Shown here: in pieces, positions 12,100-21,714 of the stretch | Position numbering within the stretch: the stretch's first letter is position 1 | Layout: each line of letters begins with the position of its first letter | Assembly: GCA_029449235.1 (NCBI GenBank) | Contig: JANATG010000003.1 | Coordinates: 186,001-250,000, forward strand | DNA from: Linnemannia schmuckeri | Lineage: Eukaryota > Mortierellomycota > Mortierellomycetes > Mortierellales > Mortierellaceae | Direction of reading: 5' to 3' | DNA: 64,000 nt | Program-made: the position numbers and the translations under genes | Notes under the pieces: generated by a model | Database searches by the model: none | What the model saw: the letters and a program-made list of their open reading frames with translations, nothing else | What the model was told of the DNA's origin: nothing

Positions 12100-12900
12100 T
12101 TAGGGGAGGAAATCATAGACGGCGCGACATTGCTTGAGCAATAGTCGGTTGATGTGGCCATGTCCAGCTGCATAGGATACGATGGCATTTGTTACGACAA
12201 GGCTTAACGAGGTAATGCTCCTAACCAACTGAACCGACCATTCGTGCGTATCCCTCTGCAACCTCCAAACCCATGTAGAACCATCGATGCAACCAGTCAC
12301 AAACTCCAAAGTGCCAAGTCCTCCAGTCAACACTGTGAACCATATCCAAATAGCTTATGAAGATAAACAGAAAGGCTGCTGTTTTATTTATTCCATAGCT
12401 TGACTGCTCTGTCGAAACTGCCTAATGCGATCCATTGGCCGTTTGATGAAAGATCAACGTCCGTGATGTTCAAAGTATGCCCCTGCTGAAAGCGCTGTAC
12501 CTCATTAGCGGATCTCTTCCACGCAGTCAACACACCTCCGACACTCCCTGAGACGCTCCAACTACCATTCATGGAATACCCCACGTACGATACGTCAGAG
12601 ACGTTCCAAAGCGCGCTGCTGTACACGTCAGCTGAAAACCCTGACCTCGCGTTAATTTTCTGCATTGAGGCATAATCGCTGCTACACATAATTTGCGCTC
12701 CGTCTATCGAGTACAAGGAGTAGTAGTTGTGATTGTCTGGAACCGGAAGAACAGCGCTTGTTTGAGCGTCCCATATTCTGACGGCTGTCACCGCACTGTT
12801 ATTTCCCTCCAAAACTAATCCAGGCAGTCCCGCCTTGCAGCTTTGTAATCGCACTGTCCCATGTCAGCTACCGGAGAGAAGCTGTGACCTGACGGGAAAA
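12100..12900 (-). pseudogene. Decayed WD40-repeat gene, C-terminal part
   Basis: Two minus-strand frames carry consecutive WD40 blades. The first (12854-12384) has SAVTAVRIWDAQTSA, GGVLTAWKRSANEV, and HTLNITDVDLSSNGQWIALG ahead of DRAVKLWNK, then stops. The second (12333-12100), in another frame, has GTLEFVTGCIDGSTWVWRLQ and ends with INRLLLKQCRAV, which resembles the usual end of the large NTPase/WD40 proteins I associate with Mortierella. Further upstream (about 12880-12830) TWDSAITKLQ reads in a third frame. At least two frameshifts therefore break the propeller, and no NTPase domain is present upstream. The WD40 identity is clear; decay is the simplest reading, although unrecognised introns could explain one of the frame changes. 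Confidence 0.7.
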
Positions 12901-13202
12901 AGGCGAGAAAAGGTCCAAAAGACAAGTTCGATTCACTTCAGCTAATAGAGTGAAAGAAGGGAGGAAGGGTAGGAAAACACCATAGAAGAGATAAGGATAG
13001 GGCTACAAGGACGATAATTTGGCACTGGATGGTTACTCGTTACTCTGGTATGCACAAAAGCAGTGATGATGGCGTGTCTGAAATTGGTGGGGGAAAAAAA
13101 AAGAAGGTTGCTACTGATGGGAAGGAGTGAAAGCGAGTGTTGTGATTGGAGCACATGGCGATCACAACATCCATCACTGATGAAGAATTTCGACTGAGAA
13201 AT

Positions 13203-13258
13203 GAGAGAAACGAGAAAAAGGAGAGAAACGAGAAAAAGGAGAGAAACGAGAGAAACGA
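13203..13258. repeat. 18-bp minisatellite
   Basis: The unit GAGAGAAACGAGAAAAAG occurs twice in full, followed by partial copies. Confidence 0.8.
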
Positions 13259-13510
13259 AAGCAAAGAGTAACGAAGACAACAAACAACGACAGCCACAAG
13301 CAACGAGAACACAAGCAGTTAACATAGTAACAGATTGCTTTCACATGATAACTGGCCGCTTACAAAGTAACGGGTCGTTGAAATAGGTGGTAGTTGAAAT
13401 AGCAACAAGGCAAGGTCGTTTACACTCTATCACAGACACCATGCATATGCGCATAAAAAGTGCGCATTCGAGGGTTGTCGACGTTTTCTTTGTTTCTTGC
13501 TTTTCTCCCG

Positions 13511-13511
<1 letters not shown>

Positions 13512-13542
<31 letters not shown>
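13512..13542. repeat. Poly(T) tract, 31 bases
   Basis: An uninterrupted T run. Similar tracts recur in most large spacers of this window (29324, 29689, 37087, 40072, 41471, 52552). Confidence 0.95.
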
Positions 13543-13797
13543 CCTTGCTCTTTTGCATCCAACATCTCTCTTCGCTGCTTCCTTCATTCACATGCTCAAA
13601 TCATCCCCACGGAACACTTTCTACCAACAGAAGAAATGATCAAAATGCTGTTGGTAAAAGAGCGAGAGAGTAGGAGTCTTTGACATTGTTGTTTTATTGA
13701 AAATTTCGTAAGAAATAAGAAAATTGTCGACTGACTGTTTGGTGCATTACTCGTTGCTATTATTGTCTTGTCCAGGTTGCTGCTGCTGCTGCTGGGC

Positions 13798-16191
13798 TTA
13801 GTAGTGAATATATTCGGCGCCAGGAACAACATCTGACTCCTCATCCTCATCCTCATCCTCATCCTCATCGTCACCACCGTCGTGACCGGCATCATCGTTG
13901 TTGGAGTTGGCTGGAGGAACGGAAGAGAGACTGACGTGAGAAGCACCACCTTGATCGCCGACACCGTCACCAGAGTCGTCGCTATCACCGCTTTCATCCT
14001 CATCACCGTCACCAAGATCACCGGAACTAGCGTCACCAGAATCACCGACATCGCCGTCAGAGTCATTATCATCGCCGCCAGAGTCATCGTCATCGCCACC
14101 AAGATCACCGGAACTAGCGTCACCAGAATCACCGACATCGCCGCCAGAGTCATCGTCATCGCCACCAAGGTCACCGGAACTAGCATCACCAGAATCACTG
14201 ACATCGCCGTCAGAGTCATTATCATCGCCGCCAGAGTCATCGTCATCGCCACCAAGGTCACCGGAACTAGCGTCCCCGGAATCACCGACATCATTATCGT
14301 CCTCGTCGTCGTCGTCACCACCGCTTTCATGACTGTCATCTTTATCGTCAGAATCGCCGTCGCCAGGTTGGTAGCTGGAATCTGGTGGAGGTTCTTTGCC
14401 GCCTTGTTCTCCAGGAGCACCGGGACTAGTACCAGGTCTGCCAGCTTGACCTTGACCATTATCGCCAGAACCAGATCCAGGATTGGCAGGCTCTGCACCA
14501 CCAGCGGCACCATCATCGCCACTACCAGTCTCTCCACCGTCAGAACCGCCATCGCCAGTGCCAGGGTTGTTGCCAGTATTGCCGCCGTTCTGGTCATGGC
14601 CGTCGTCGTCGCCGTCACCAGTGCCACTGCCATTACCAGCGTTACCAGGATCCTTGCCACCGGGACCGCCGCCATTGCCGGCGTTGCCAGAGTCACCGGG
14701 GCCCTTTTCACCTTCGTCGCCAGAATCGGGAGGAGGTGTTGGTCTGCCGGCTTGACCTTGACCATTATCTCCTGAGCCAGATCCAGGATTGGCGGTCTCT
14801 GCCCCGCCAGTGCTACCACTAGAGCCGCCGTCGCCACCACTAGAGCCACTACCGCCATCGCCGCCAGCCTGTCCAGTTCCACCACCATTGCCGGCATTGC
14901 CAGCGTTACCGGGGCCCTTTTCACCTTGATCAGAACCACCAGCATCACCACCATTACCAGCCTGTCCAGTACCAGAGCCAGTACCGCCAGCACCGCCAGT
15001 ACCACCGCCATTGCCAGCATTACCAGCATTACCAGCGTTGCCGGGACTTGTGCCGCCTTGCTCGCCAGGACCACCGGGTGTAGGGTTTGGCTTGTCGGGG
15101 ATGCCGCCGTCGCCAGGAGTCAGGCCACCGTTTCCAGCACCACCGCCATTGCCAGCATTACCTGCATTTCCTGCATTACCGGGATCTTTAGGCTTGCCGT
15201 CAGGGCCGAGTTCACCAGAGCCGCCGCCATTGCCAGCATTACCAGCGTTGCCAGGCCCGCCGGGGATAGGAGCTGGCTTGTCGCCACCTGTCTCGCCAGT
15301 ACCTCCGCCATTGCCAGCATTACCTGCGTTACCGGGACCTTTAGGTTCACCGCCAGGACCAAGTTCACCAGAGCCGCCACCATTGCCGGGACTCGTGCCA
15401 CCTTGCTCGCCAGGACCACCGGGTGTAGGATTTGGCTTGTCGGGGATGCCGCCGTCACCAGGAGTCAGGCCACCGTTTCCGGCACCACCGCCATTGCCGG
15501 CATTACCAGTGTTGCCGGAGTTTCCGGGACCCTTGTCGCCTTGTTCGCCGGGACCACCGGGAGTAATACCAGGCCTTCCGGCGCCGCCACCAGTGCCAGT
15601 GGTAGGAGGCTTGGTAGTAGGGGGAGGGCGTTTGTCAGGATCGCCTCCTGGGGGGTTAGGGGTACCGGGAAGCTCGATGGTGCCACCACCGTTGCCGTTA
15701 CCGTTATCTGGGCCGGGGATTGGGCTGGGTTTTGCGCTGCCGTTGTCGGGGTTACCAGTGGTAGGAGGACGAGGTTTACCAGCGCCACTGCTGGGGGGAA
15801 GGATGGTGCCTGGAGGCTTTGTTGTTGGTGGGGGGCGTTTGTCGGGATCACCACCTGTGCCGCCACCTGGTTTACCGGGGGTAGTGATAGGTCTGCCGGG
15901 GGGGTTCAATGGAGGTTTGGTAGCACCACCGGAGCCGCCGTTGTTGCCGCCGGTGGCTGGGGGTCTAGTAGCACCGCCGCTGGTGGGGGGTTTGTAATCG
16001 GGGTCGCCGCCACGAGGTGGGGGTGGTGGTTCAATGGAGGTTATTCCTGCAAGGATATCGTCGCGTGAGATTGAGGGGTGTGTTGAAGATGGGGATGAGG
16101 AGGCGGGGACGGGGAGGGAGTGTGTCGAGGACTGGAGGATGGCTACACTGACCACCAGTGAGAGGATCAATGAGGATGCTGTGATTCTCAT
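13798..16191 (-). CDS. Secreted Gly/Pro-rich protein with acidic Asp/Ser/Gly repeats
   Basis: A single exon encodes 797 residues. The start was chosen at 16191 because it gives a signal peptide at once (MRITASSLILSLVVSVAILQ); the frame extends 88 codons further upstream but without such a start. Residues about 50-220 are Pro/Gly/Thr-rich with repeated PPPTTKPP and PGGDPDKRP. Residues about 220-560 are Gly/Asn/Ala arrays (GNAGNAGNGGG) with a block containing PDKPNPTPGGPGEQGGTSPG that occurs twice almost unchanged. Residues about 600-760 form a strongly acidic array built on GDSGDASSGDLGGDDDDSGG. The C-terminus is an Asp/Glu run ending in GAEYIHY. There are no Cys, no enzyme domain, and no GPI-type hydrophobic tail. 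It is probably an extracellular matrix or cell-wall protein; the function is unknown. The signal peptide resembles that of the cationic repeat protein at 9927-10550. Confidence 0.8.
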   Translation of the reverse strand: MRITASSLILSLVVSVAILQSSTHSLPVPASSSPSSTHPSISRDDILAGITSIEPPPPPRGGDPDYKPPTSGGATRPPATGGNNGGSGGATKPPLNPPGRPITTPGKPGGGTGGDPDKRPPPTTKPPGTILPPSSGAGKPRPPTTGNPDNGSAKPSPIPGPDNGNGNGGGTIELPGTPNPPGGDPDKRPPPTTKPPTTGTGGGAGRPGITPGGPGEQGDKGPGNSGNTGNAGNGGGAGNGGLTPGDGGIPDKPNPTPGGPGEQGGTSPGNGGGSGELGPGGEPKGPGNAGNAGNGGGTGETGGDKPAPIPGGPGNAGNAGNGGGSGELGPDGKPKDPGNAGNAGNAGNGGGAGNGGLTPGDGGIPDKPNPTPGGPGEQGGTSPGNAGNAGNAGNGGGTGGAGGTGSGTGQAGNGGDAGGSDQGEKGPGNAGNAGNGGGTGQAGGDGGSGSSGGDGGSSGSTGGAETANPGSGSGDNGQGQAGRPTPPPDSGDEGEKGPGDSGNAGNGGGPGGKDPGNAGNGSGTGDGDDDGHDQNGGNTGNNPGTGDGGSDGGETGSGDDGAAGGAEPANPGSGSGDNGQGQAGRPGTSPGAPGEQGGKEPPPDSSYQPGDGDSDDKDDSHESGGDDDDEDDNDVGDSGDASSGDLGGDDDDSGGDDNDSDGDVSDSGDASSGDLGGDDDDSGGDVGDSGDASSGDLGGDDDDSGGDDNDSDGDVGDSGDASSGDLGDGDEDESGDSDDSGDGVGDQGGASHVSLSSVPPANSNNDDAGHDGGDDEDEDEDEDEESDVVPGAEYIHY

Positions 16192-18177
16192 GTTTGAGAA
16201 CTGGGGTAATGGTGTATTTGTTTCAATGACCGCGTGTGAGAGCAAGCGTTGAAAGAGAGTGAGAGAGTGTGTGTGCGTGTATGTGTATGTGCGGGATGTA
16301 GAGGGAGTTTGGGTGTAATGCGTTGGTCTGTGTGAAGCGAAAAAGGATAGAGAGAAGGGGGTAAAGAGGATTGGTATGTATGTGAGGGATAGAAAAGAGG
16401 ATGGAGTGAGTCTTAAAAGGGTGACCAGAAGGAGAGAAATTCGAGTAATGAACAAAAAGAAAGAAGAAAGACGAAAGAAGAAAAGAGGGCGTAATGTTTT
16501 TTCTGTGAATTACACCCCCTGTCCCCTGCGCCCCAGGCAGACAGCCCTACCCACCGAGCCATCACATCCAACAGCTGGCAAGCGATACAAAAGCAAAAGC
16601 CAAAAGGCAAGCACACATTCCTTGTTTGTTCTTGGTTTTTTTCTTTGCTCTTCTGTGAATTCGGGTGATGAACAAAAATACTGACAACATCGACAGGAAA
16701 AAGTAAAAAGAAAGTTTGGCTCTCCCGAGCCCGAAAGGGGAATGAGAGAGTGGGCCAAGAGCGCTAAAAGTGAGCCATGCCGTGGCGTATGGTGTGTTCT
16801 GCTATTTATCGTTTGTGAATGCGCTGGTTTGGTTGTCGATGTCGATATTTTTCACACTCCTTTCCCTCTCGTTCCTGAATTATGTGTGTGCGTGTGCGTG
16901 CTTTCGTCTTCTCTCTTGCACACTCTGTTTCTTATGCAAATATGAATCAGCAAACAGAAAGTGCTCACATGCAGACAGGATAAAAATCTAATTTGTTGTT
17001 TCCTCCCGTCTTGTCCGCTTTTTTTACTTGCAAGCAGCAATTCTTGCTTTGTTTGTTTTATCCAGATGTGTTGGAGTAGGGGGGGAGAATGGGAAACAAG
17101 GTGTTGCTTGCGCGATACGATGGTGCGTGTTAAAGCTAGTGAAAAAGCTATGGTCCATACCTAAGAGTGGTAGTTATGACAGGCAGAAAACACACAATGT
17201 TTGCGATGCGCGTCACCATCCATCTCGCCTCAATTGCTCAGAGCTTGGGGGAAGATGGCAAGAATATGGAACAGAAAAGCGAAGACAACAAAAGAATCCG
17301 ATCATAGGATTCGGGCTAATAATAAACAACAAAAAAACAAGAAAATCGCTACCTTTCTTAATTGTGCACTGCCCAAACTCTCTTGGGCACCCTACCTTTC
17401 TCTCCTTCACACACATGCACACGCACACACACAATTTCTCTGTATCTCGCGCTCACTCCTTTTCTCTGCTTTTTCTACAAATCTGTTTTACCTTCAAACG
17501 ATCACAGAGATTCACCTCCTTCCAACGGTTTTTTCTCGAGACAAAGAAAGGCAAAAAAAAGGGGGAGAAAATGAAACCAGACTTTCAGCGAATGGCTTGA
17601 AAATCGCGACGCGCATGTAAACATGGAGACGAAATAATAATGGGTGAACACAATCGATGATGAACATTACTAAATGTTGGGCTGTAGCATTTTTTTTCTT
17701 AGATGGGGTGAGAAATGAATGCATACGTTTTATTATTTCTTCATTATGATTATTTTTTACTCGCTCTCTCGACTCAGGAGCACATCAAAAGGCAATGAAG
17801 AAACAGAATGAAAACAAACAAATCCACCCGTCATTGCATGCATGAAATACATCAAAATAACAAACAGAGTCCCCAGACCATATGCACTGCCTCATGATCT
17901 TATGGCAATTAACGATCCCTTCAGCAGAAATAGCAAGAAAAAGCGACGGATGAGGAATCCGGCTTTACAACGAGAGAAAAACACAATGAGGAAAAAACAA
18001 AAATTCAGCATTCAGCAAGGTGTGACGTTTTTTCTACTCTTGCAACTGCAACAACATTTTTCTTTGTTGTTGCAGAAGCTCTCATCCACGCGTGGCTCGT
18101 ATTCTCAACTAGTAGAACTCCATCCGCGCTTTGCTCCTGCACCTACACCCTGCATTTTTTTATAAAGGAATGCGGAT
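16192..18177. other. Intergenic spacer, no gene seen
   Basis: This stretch holds the upstream region of the acidic repeat gene (with a GT-rich microsatellite near 16260-16290), then about 1.7 kb with no convincing exon on either strand. The 190-residue plus frame at 17028-17600 mixes unrelated low-complexity pieces and is not called. Confidence 0.5.
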
Positions 18178-18609
18178 AATACCGTTCAATCAAAGTCGTC
18201 TGCAATGAATTTATTTCACCTAATATTTGAAATCAACATTAGCAGGAACCTTACAAAGCCTTTCCGCTCTGCAAGATCGGCCCTACGTAGTATGATTCAG
18301 GATCCAAAGATCCATTCGTATTCAACTAAAAATTGGAAATGGCGGTAATCGTCGCGTTCTAGCACGGGTTTTGACTTAGAGGCGTTCAGCCATAACCCGA
18401 CGGATGATATCTTCGGGTCATTGCCTACTCAGGCAGGCCCAAACACCAATTATGTGAATGAAGGGTTCCTCTCGTACTAAGTTCAGTTACTTCTGCAACA
18501 GCATTTCATCAGTAGGGTAAAACTAATCTGTCTCACGATGGTCTAAACCCCAGGTCTTGTTCCCTATTGGTGGGTGAACAATCCAACGCTTATTGAATTC
18601 TGCTTCAGT

Positions 18610-18645
<36 letters not shown>

Positions 18646-18719
18646 AATGTCTCTATGAACGCTTGGCTGCCGCAAGCCAGTTATGTCCTGCCTTGAGAAA
18701 GGTCGAACCCTGTGACAGT
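18178..18719 (-). rRNA. 28S (LSU) rRNA fragment, 3' end, isolated relic
   Basis: Read on the minus strand, this is the 3' part of eukaryotic 28S rRNA. It has ATAACTGGCTTGCGGCAGCC, then AAGCGTTCATAG, TTGATCCTTCGATGTCGGCT, GCGTTGGATTGTTCACCCAC, TTTAGACCATCGTGAGACAG, and the sarcin-ricin loop AGTACGAGAGGAAC. CTGAACGCCTCTAAGTC and GCAGAGCGGAAAGGC follow, and it ends with AATTCATTGCAGACGAC. No other rDNA (18S, 5.8S, rest of 28S) is next to it, so it is a dispersed fragment and not a working rDNA unit. Compared with the general eukaryotic sequence it has scattered substitutions and a 23-bp insertion just before ATAACTGG. Three shorter copies of the same region lie within the next 4 kb, all in the same orientation. 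Confidence 0.9.
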
Positions 18720-18794
18720 TTTTTGGGTTGCATCTTCACTATATCATCACTGCGCCACCACTGCACTATCGGCTGCGCCCTGAAACTAGACACT

Positions 18795-18802
18795 TATAAA
18801 TA
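18795..18802 (+). promoter_or_regulatory. TATA box, F-box/LRR gene
   Basis: TATAAATA lies about 190 bp upstream of the ATG at 18991 and only about 75 bp past the edge of the 28S fragment. The 28S relic is therefore immediately upstream of this promoter. Confidence 0.5.
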
Positions 18803-18990
18803 CCTCAGTCCTTTCTCCACATAATTAACTACTTTACAACATCATTGTCAACTTTCTCATCCTTTTCATTTCGTTCCCTCTTTCTCATCTCTTTCATTTC
18901 CTCATTTTCGTTCATTATCACACCTTCCTGTCATCCCATCACCACCATCCGCGTCATCATCCCCGTCACGCTTATCACGCTTTTCATCTT

Positions 18991-20160
18991 ATGACCAAGA
19001 TATTCCAGACACATCCCCTCGATCTACATGAGATTCGCTCACGAATTGCCAGCAGTCTTGGTCTTAAAGACCTCGCATCCTGTGCGCGTGTGAGTCAGGA
19101 TTGGAACAACTCATTTACATCGCCACTCTACAACTCTATCGTGTTATCGGAACATGGCCCCAGCATGGAAACTGTTGAGAGAAACAAGCACCTTATACAA
19201 CGCCTAACGATTGAGAGCTCTGCCCATGAGGAACCATCATCGACATCTGCACGATGCAAAGTAATTTCTAGCATCATGGCCAACTCGACCCTAACCACTT
19301 TGGACTTGAGCAACAACTCGATCGGACCCAACGGAGCTGTTGCGTTGTCTGAGGCGCTCAAGACCAACTCGACTCTCACCACTTTGAACTTACGGAAAGC
19401 CTCGATCGGACCCAAGGGAGCTGTTGCGCTGTCTGAGGCACTCAAGACCAATTCGACTCTCACTACTTTGCACTTGAGTAACAACTCGATCGGAGACAGC
19501 GGAGCTGTGGCGCTGTCTGAGGCAATCAAGACCAACTCGACTCTGACCACTTTGAACTTGTACAGCAACTCGATCGGACCCAACGGAGCTGTTGCGCTGT
19601 CTGAAGCACTCAAGGCGAACTCGACTCTCACCACTTTGTATTTGAACGGCAACTGGATCAGTGAGAAGGGAGCTGTTGCGCTGTCTGAGGCACTCAAGAG
19701 CAACTTGACTCTCACCACTTTGTATTTGAACGGCAACTGGATCAGTGAGAACGGAACTGTTGCGCTGTCTAAGGCACTCAAGACTAACTCGACTTTGACC
19801 TCTTTGGACTTGAGCAACAACTCGATCGGAGACAACGGAGCTGTTGCGTTGTCTGAGGCAATCAAGACCAACTCGACTCTGATCACTTTGACCTTGGAAT
19901 ACAACTCACTCGGACCCAGCGGAGCCGTTACGCTATCTGAGGCACTCAAGACCAACCCGACTCTGACCACTTTGCACTTGAGTTACAACTCGATCGGAGA
20001 CAGCGGAGCTGTGGCGCTGTCTGAGGCAATCAAGACCAACTCGACTCTGACCACTTTGAACTTGGACAGCAACTTGATCGGACCCAACGGAGCTGTTGCG
20101 CTGTCTGAAGCACTCAAGACCAACTCGACTCTGGCCATTATGGGCCACGTATTTCGGTGA
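18991..20160 (+). CDS. F-box-like protein with ten RNI-type leucine-rich repeats
   Basis: A single exon encodes 389 residues. Residues about 8-50 look like an F-box (HPLDLHEIRSRIASSLGLKD, then LASCARVSQDWN), which in other proteins binds SKP1 in a ubiquitin ligase. From residue 99 there are ten complete 28-residue repeats of the ribonuclease-inhibitor/NLRC3 type, with consensus STLTTLxLxxNSIGxxGAVALSEALKTN, then a short broken eleventh unit (STLAIMGHVFR) before the stop. The repeats are 84 bp long and very alike in DNA as well as protein, so the array has expanded or been homogenised recently. The abrupt end suggests that the C-terminus was lost. The likely role is substrate recognition or a scaffold; targets are unknown. 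A 28S rRNA relic lies just upstream. No signal peptide, so the protein is cytoplasmic or nuclear. Confidence 0.85.
   Translation: MTKIFQTHPLDLHEIRSRIASSLGLKDLASCARVSQDWNNSFTSPLYNSIVLSEHGPSMETVERNKHLIQRLTIESSAHEEPSSTSARCKVISSIMANSTLTTLDLSNNSIGPNGAVALSEALKTNSTLTTLNLRKASIGPKGAVALSEALKTNSTLTTLHLSNNSIGDSGAVALSEAIKTNSTLTTLNLYSNSIGPNGAVALSEALKANSTLTTLYLNGNWISEKGAVALSEALKSNLTLTTLYLNGNWISENGTVALSKALKTNSTLTSLDLSNNSIGDNGAVALSEAIKTNSTLITLTLEYNSLGPSGAVTLSEALKTNPTLTTLHLSYNSIGDSGAVALSEAIKTNSTLTTLNLDSNLIGPNGAVALSEALKTNSTLAIMGHVFR
19285..20124 (+). repeat. 84-bp tandem repeat array (10 units) coding for LRRs
   Basis: Ten in-frame 84-bp units, each encoding one 28-residue LRR. Most share GGAGCTGTTGCGCTGTCTGA and an AACTCGACTCT-type start. 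The array keeps a long open frame on the opposite strand as well (19970-19128), which is a by-product of the repeat. Confidence 0.92.
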
Positions 20161-20510
20161 CTATCCATGCCGTATTAAGAATGATGAAGAGAGAGTATAC
20201 ATATTTCATAGCGATATCACTAAAGATCCCCCTCACCTTCTTTCTCACCGACTCTATTTATGCAGGTCTGTCTACTCATTTCATTTTCTAGCACAATGAG
20301 CTTTTAATACATTGATAACGTTGCCTTAATACTCAAATCCTTAAAGTCATGGCACAGATCTAAATCATGTATCCTGAATGAGTTACAATATGCTAACTCG
20401 CATGATACCAACCTTGGTTTGGTGTTTAAAATACCCCTTAAAACCATAAGAAACTGCTGACAAGTGAACAAAGCATCGACCACGCGACCTCGAGTTCTAA
20501 TGCAAGAATT

Positions 20511-20584
20511 GAAAGAGCCGACAGTGAAAGGTCAAAAAGAAACATCGCTATGAACGCTTGACTGCCACAAGCCAATTATCCTGG
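20511..20584 (-). repeat. 28S rRNA-derived fragment, copy B
   Basis: About 74 bp, minus strand. Landmarks are ATAATTGGCTTGTGGCAGTC, AAGCGTTCATAGCGATG and TGTCGGCTCTTTC, matching the same part of 28S rRNA as copy A (18178-18719) with more substitutions. It begins near the same 28S position (ATAACTGG). Confidence 0.75.
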
Positions 20585-20693
20585 TAATAAAATGACTCGA
20601 CGAGGGCAACAGGACAAAAAAATAGAATCCTTTATTCCACATCTGATCTTTTTTCCATACTACAGCGCCATTAATTTTGCGCACCAAAGTAAG

Positions 20694-21557
20694 CTAACAT
20701 ATTTCAAAATCACTACAGATATAGCCAGGTAATGATGCAGATTGACTGGTAAATCTATCTGTTTTGGCAGGGTCTCGAATGACAGCAGCATGTCCAACAG
20801 TGATATCAGCCATCTGGGGTTCTTCTTGTATGGTGATATGGACGAGGTTGATATATCCAGAGGTTGCTTTTGGATCATACTGGTAGTCACCGTCCGGTCC
20901 AAGTGTTGGCGACCCCTTCTGGTCCGTGGTAACTTGTTCATTGAACGTAATGACGGCATATGGTGGGGCAGACACATCGGCCGGAAGTCGAATCTTAAAG
21001 TTGACAGGGACAGGAGAAGGAAGATTGAATACTTGACCGCCTGAGGAGACAGATCCGCCGCGATAGTTGGCACCAAGCTGGACAGGCTTGCCAGGTCGAC
21101 TCAGGGCAACAACCGAGCTGATAGAGGGAAGCTCAACGACAATATCACCGGGGAGTTTGATATTACACGACGCAATGGATGCTAGGCCAAAAGACACACC
21201 TGGCATAGGTATGTTTCCGTTCTCGCTAAGGGATTGGAGAATAGCGTTGGTGTGTGCACTGATCGTGGCGCCTGCCACTGAGCCAAAATTGACATCTTGG
21301 GGTTTCAAAGACATACTGTCCGATCGAGTGGACTGTATCGGAGCAGTGGGAGTAGTAGGTGCGGCTGTCTCGAGTATGGCGGAATCGACAATATCACGGA
21401 AATGTTGAACCCGAAGGAGCCAATTGTTCGCTTGTAATCCATCGAGTGTAGGAACAATAGTACCCCAAGCACCATTGCCTTGAGCATGAACCATCGTTGT
21501 TGTAGTTGCTGCCATCATCATCATCACCACCGCTTGTCCAATCTTTCTCAAGTGCAT
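20694..21557 (-). CDS. Secreted protein of unknown function
   Basis: A single exon encodes 287 residues. The start at 21557 gives MHLRKIGQAVVMMMMAATTT and then MVHAQG, a signal peptide with cleavage probably after AQ. It is also the first ATG downstream of a TATA box 69 bp away; the frame opens 48 codons earlier but that part is not protein-like. The mature chain looks beta-rich, with repeated hydrophobic/Pro/Gly strands (IKLPGDIVVELPSISSVVAL, VNFKIRLPADVS, YAVITFNEQV) and a C-terminal VGHAAVIRDP. There are few Cys (SCNIK in the middle, CSDFEIC at the end). I recognise no domain. It lies between two rRNA-derived fragments (20511-20584 and 21855-21900), opposite in direction to the F-box/LRR gene. 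Confidence 0.7.
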   Translation of the reverse strand: MHLRKIGQAVVMMMMAATTTTMVHAQGNGAWGTIVPTLDGLQANNWLLRVQHFRDIVDSAILETAAPTTPTAPIQSTRSDSMSLKPQDVNFGSVAGATISAHTNAILQSLSENGNIPMPGVSFGLASIASCNIKLPGDIVVELPSISSVVALSRPGKPVQLGANYRGGSVSSGGQVFNLPSPVPVNFKIRLPADVSAPPYAVITFNEQVTTDQKGSPTLGPDGDYQYDPKATSGYINLVHITIQEEPQMADITVGHAAVIRDPAKTDRFTSQSASLPGYICSDFEIC

Positions 21558-21625
21558 GATGAATATGTGTAGGTAAAGAGGTAAGAATGGTTTGAAGAAA
21601 TGAGAGAAAAGAAGAATAAAATAAG

Positions 21626-21633
21626 ATTTTATA
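21626..21633 (-). promoter_or_regulatory. TATA box, secreted orphan gene
   Basis: TATAAAAT on the minus strand lies 69 bp upstream of the ATG at 21557. It decides the start, because the longer frame begins upstream of this box. Confidence 0.5.
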
Positions 21634-21714
21634 TCTCCATTTTTGACGGCATTTTTGTCCCGAACCTCTATCCTGGATCTTTCAGTGTCCCATTCCTGCA
21701 TCCCTTCTGCTCAT

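Larger units (their letters stand above)
12901..13797. other. Intergenic spacer with simple repeats
   Basis: This stretch holds an 18-bp purine repeat, a 31-base T run and the 3' flank of the Gly/Pro/Asp repeat gene. The minus frames here that encode long Ser/Leu/Phe runs are translations of the repeat and are not called. Confidence 0.5.

Noticed and set aside
13882..16068. Long plus-strand open frames (297, 328 and 380 residues) opposite the Gly/Pro/Asp repeat gene
   Set aside because: They are antisense translations of a repetitive codon pattern, have no sensible start, signal or domain, and the minus frame has a clear signal peptide.
17028..17600. Plus-strand frame of 190 residues
   Set aside because: Low-complexity and not protein-like, with a TH/CA-repeat-derived stretch; no splice partners or motifs.
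18178..18719. A functional rDNA unit
   Set aside because: Only the 3' part of 28S is present, with substitutions and an insertion, and no 18S, 5.8S or spacer nearby.
19128..19970. Minus-strand 280-residue open frame
   Set aside because: It is the antisense of the 84-bp LRR array; its apparent 28-residue periodicity only mirrors the repeat.
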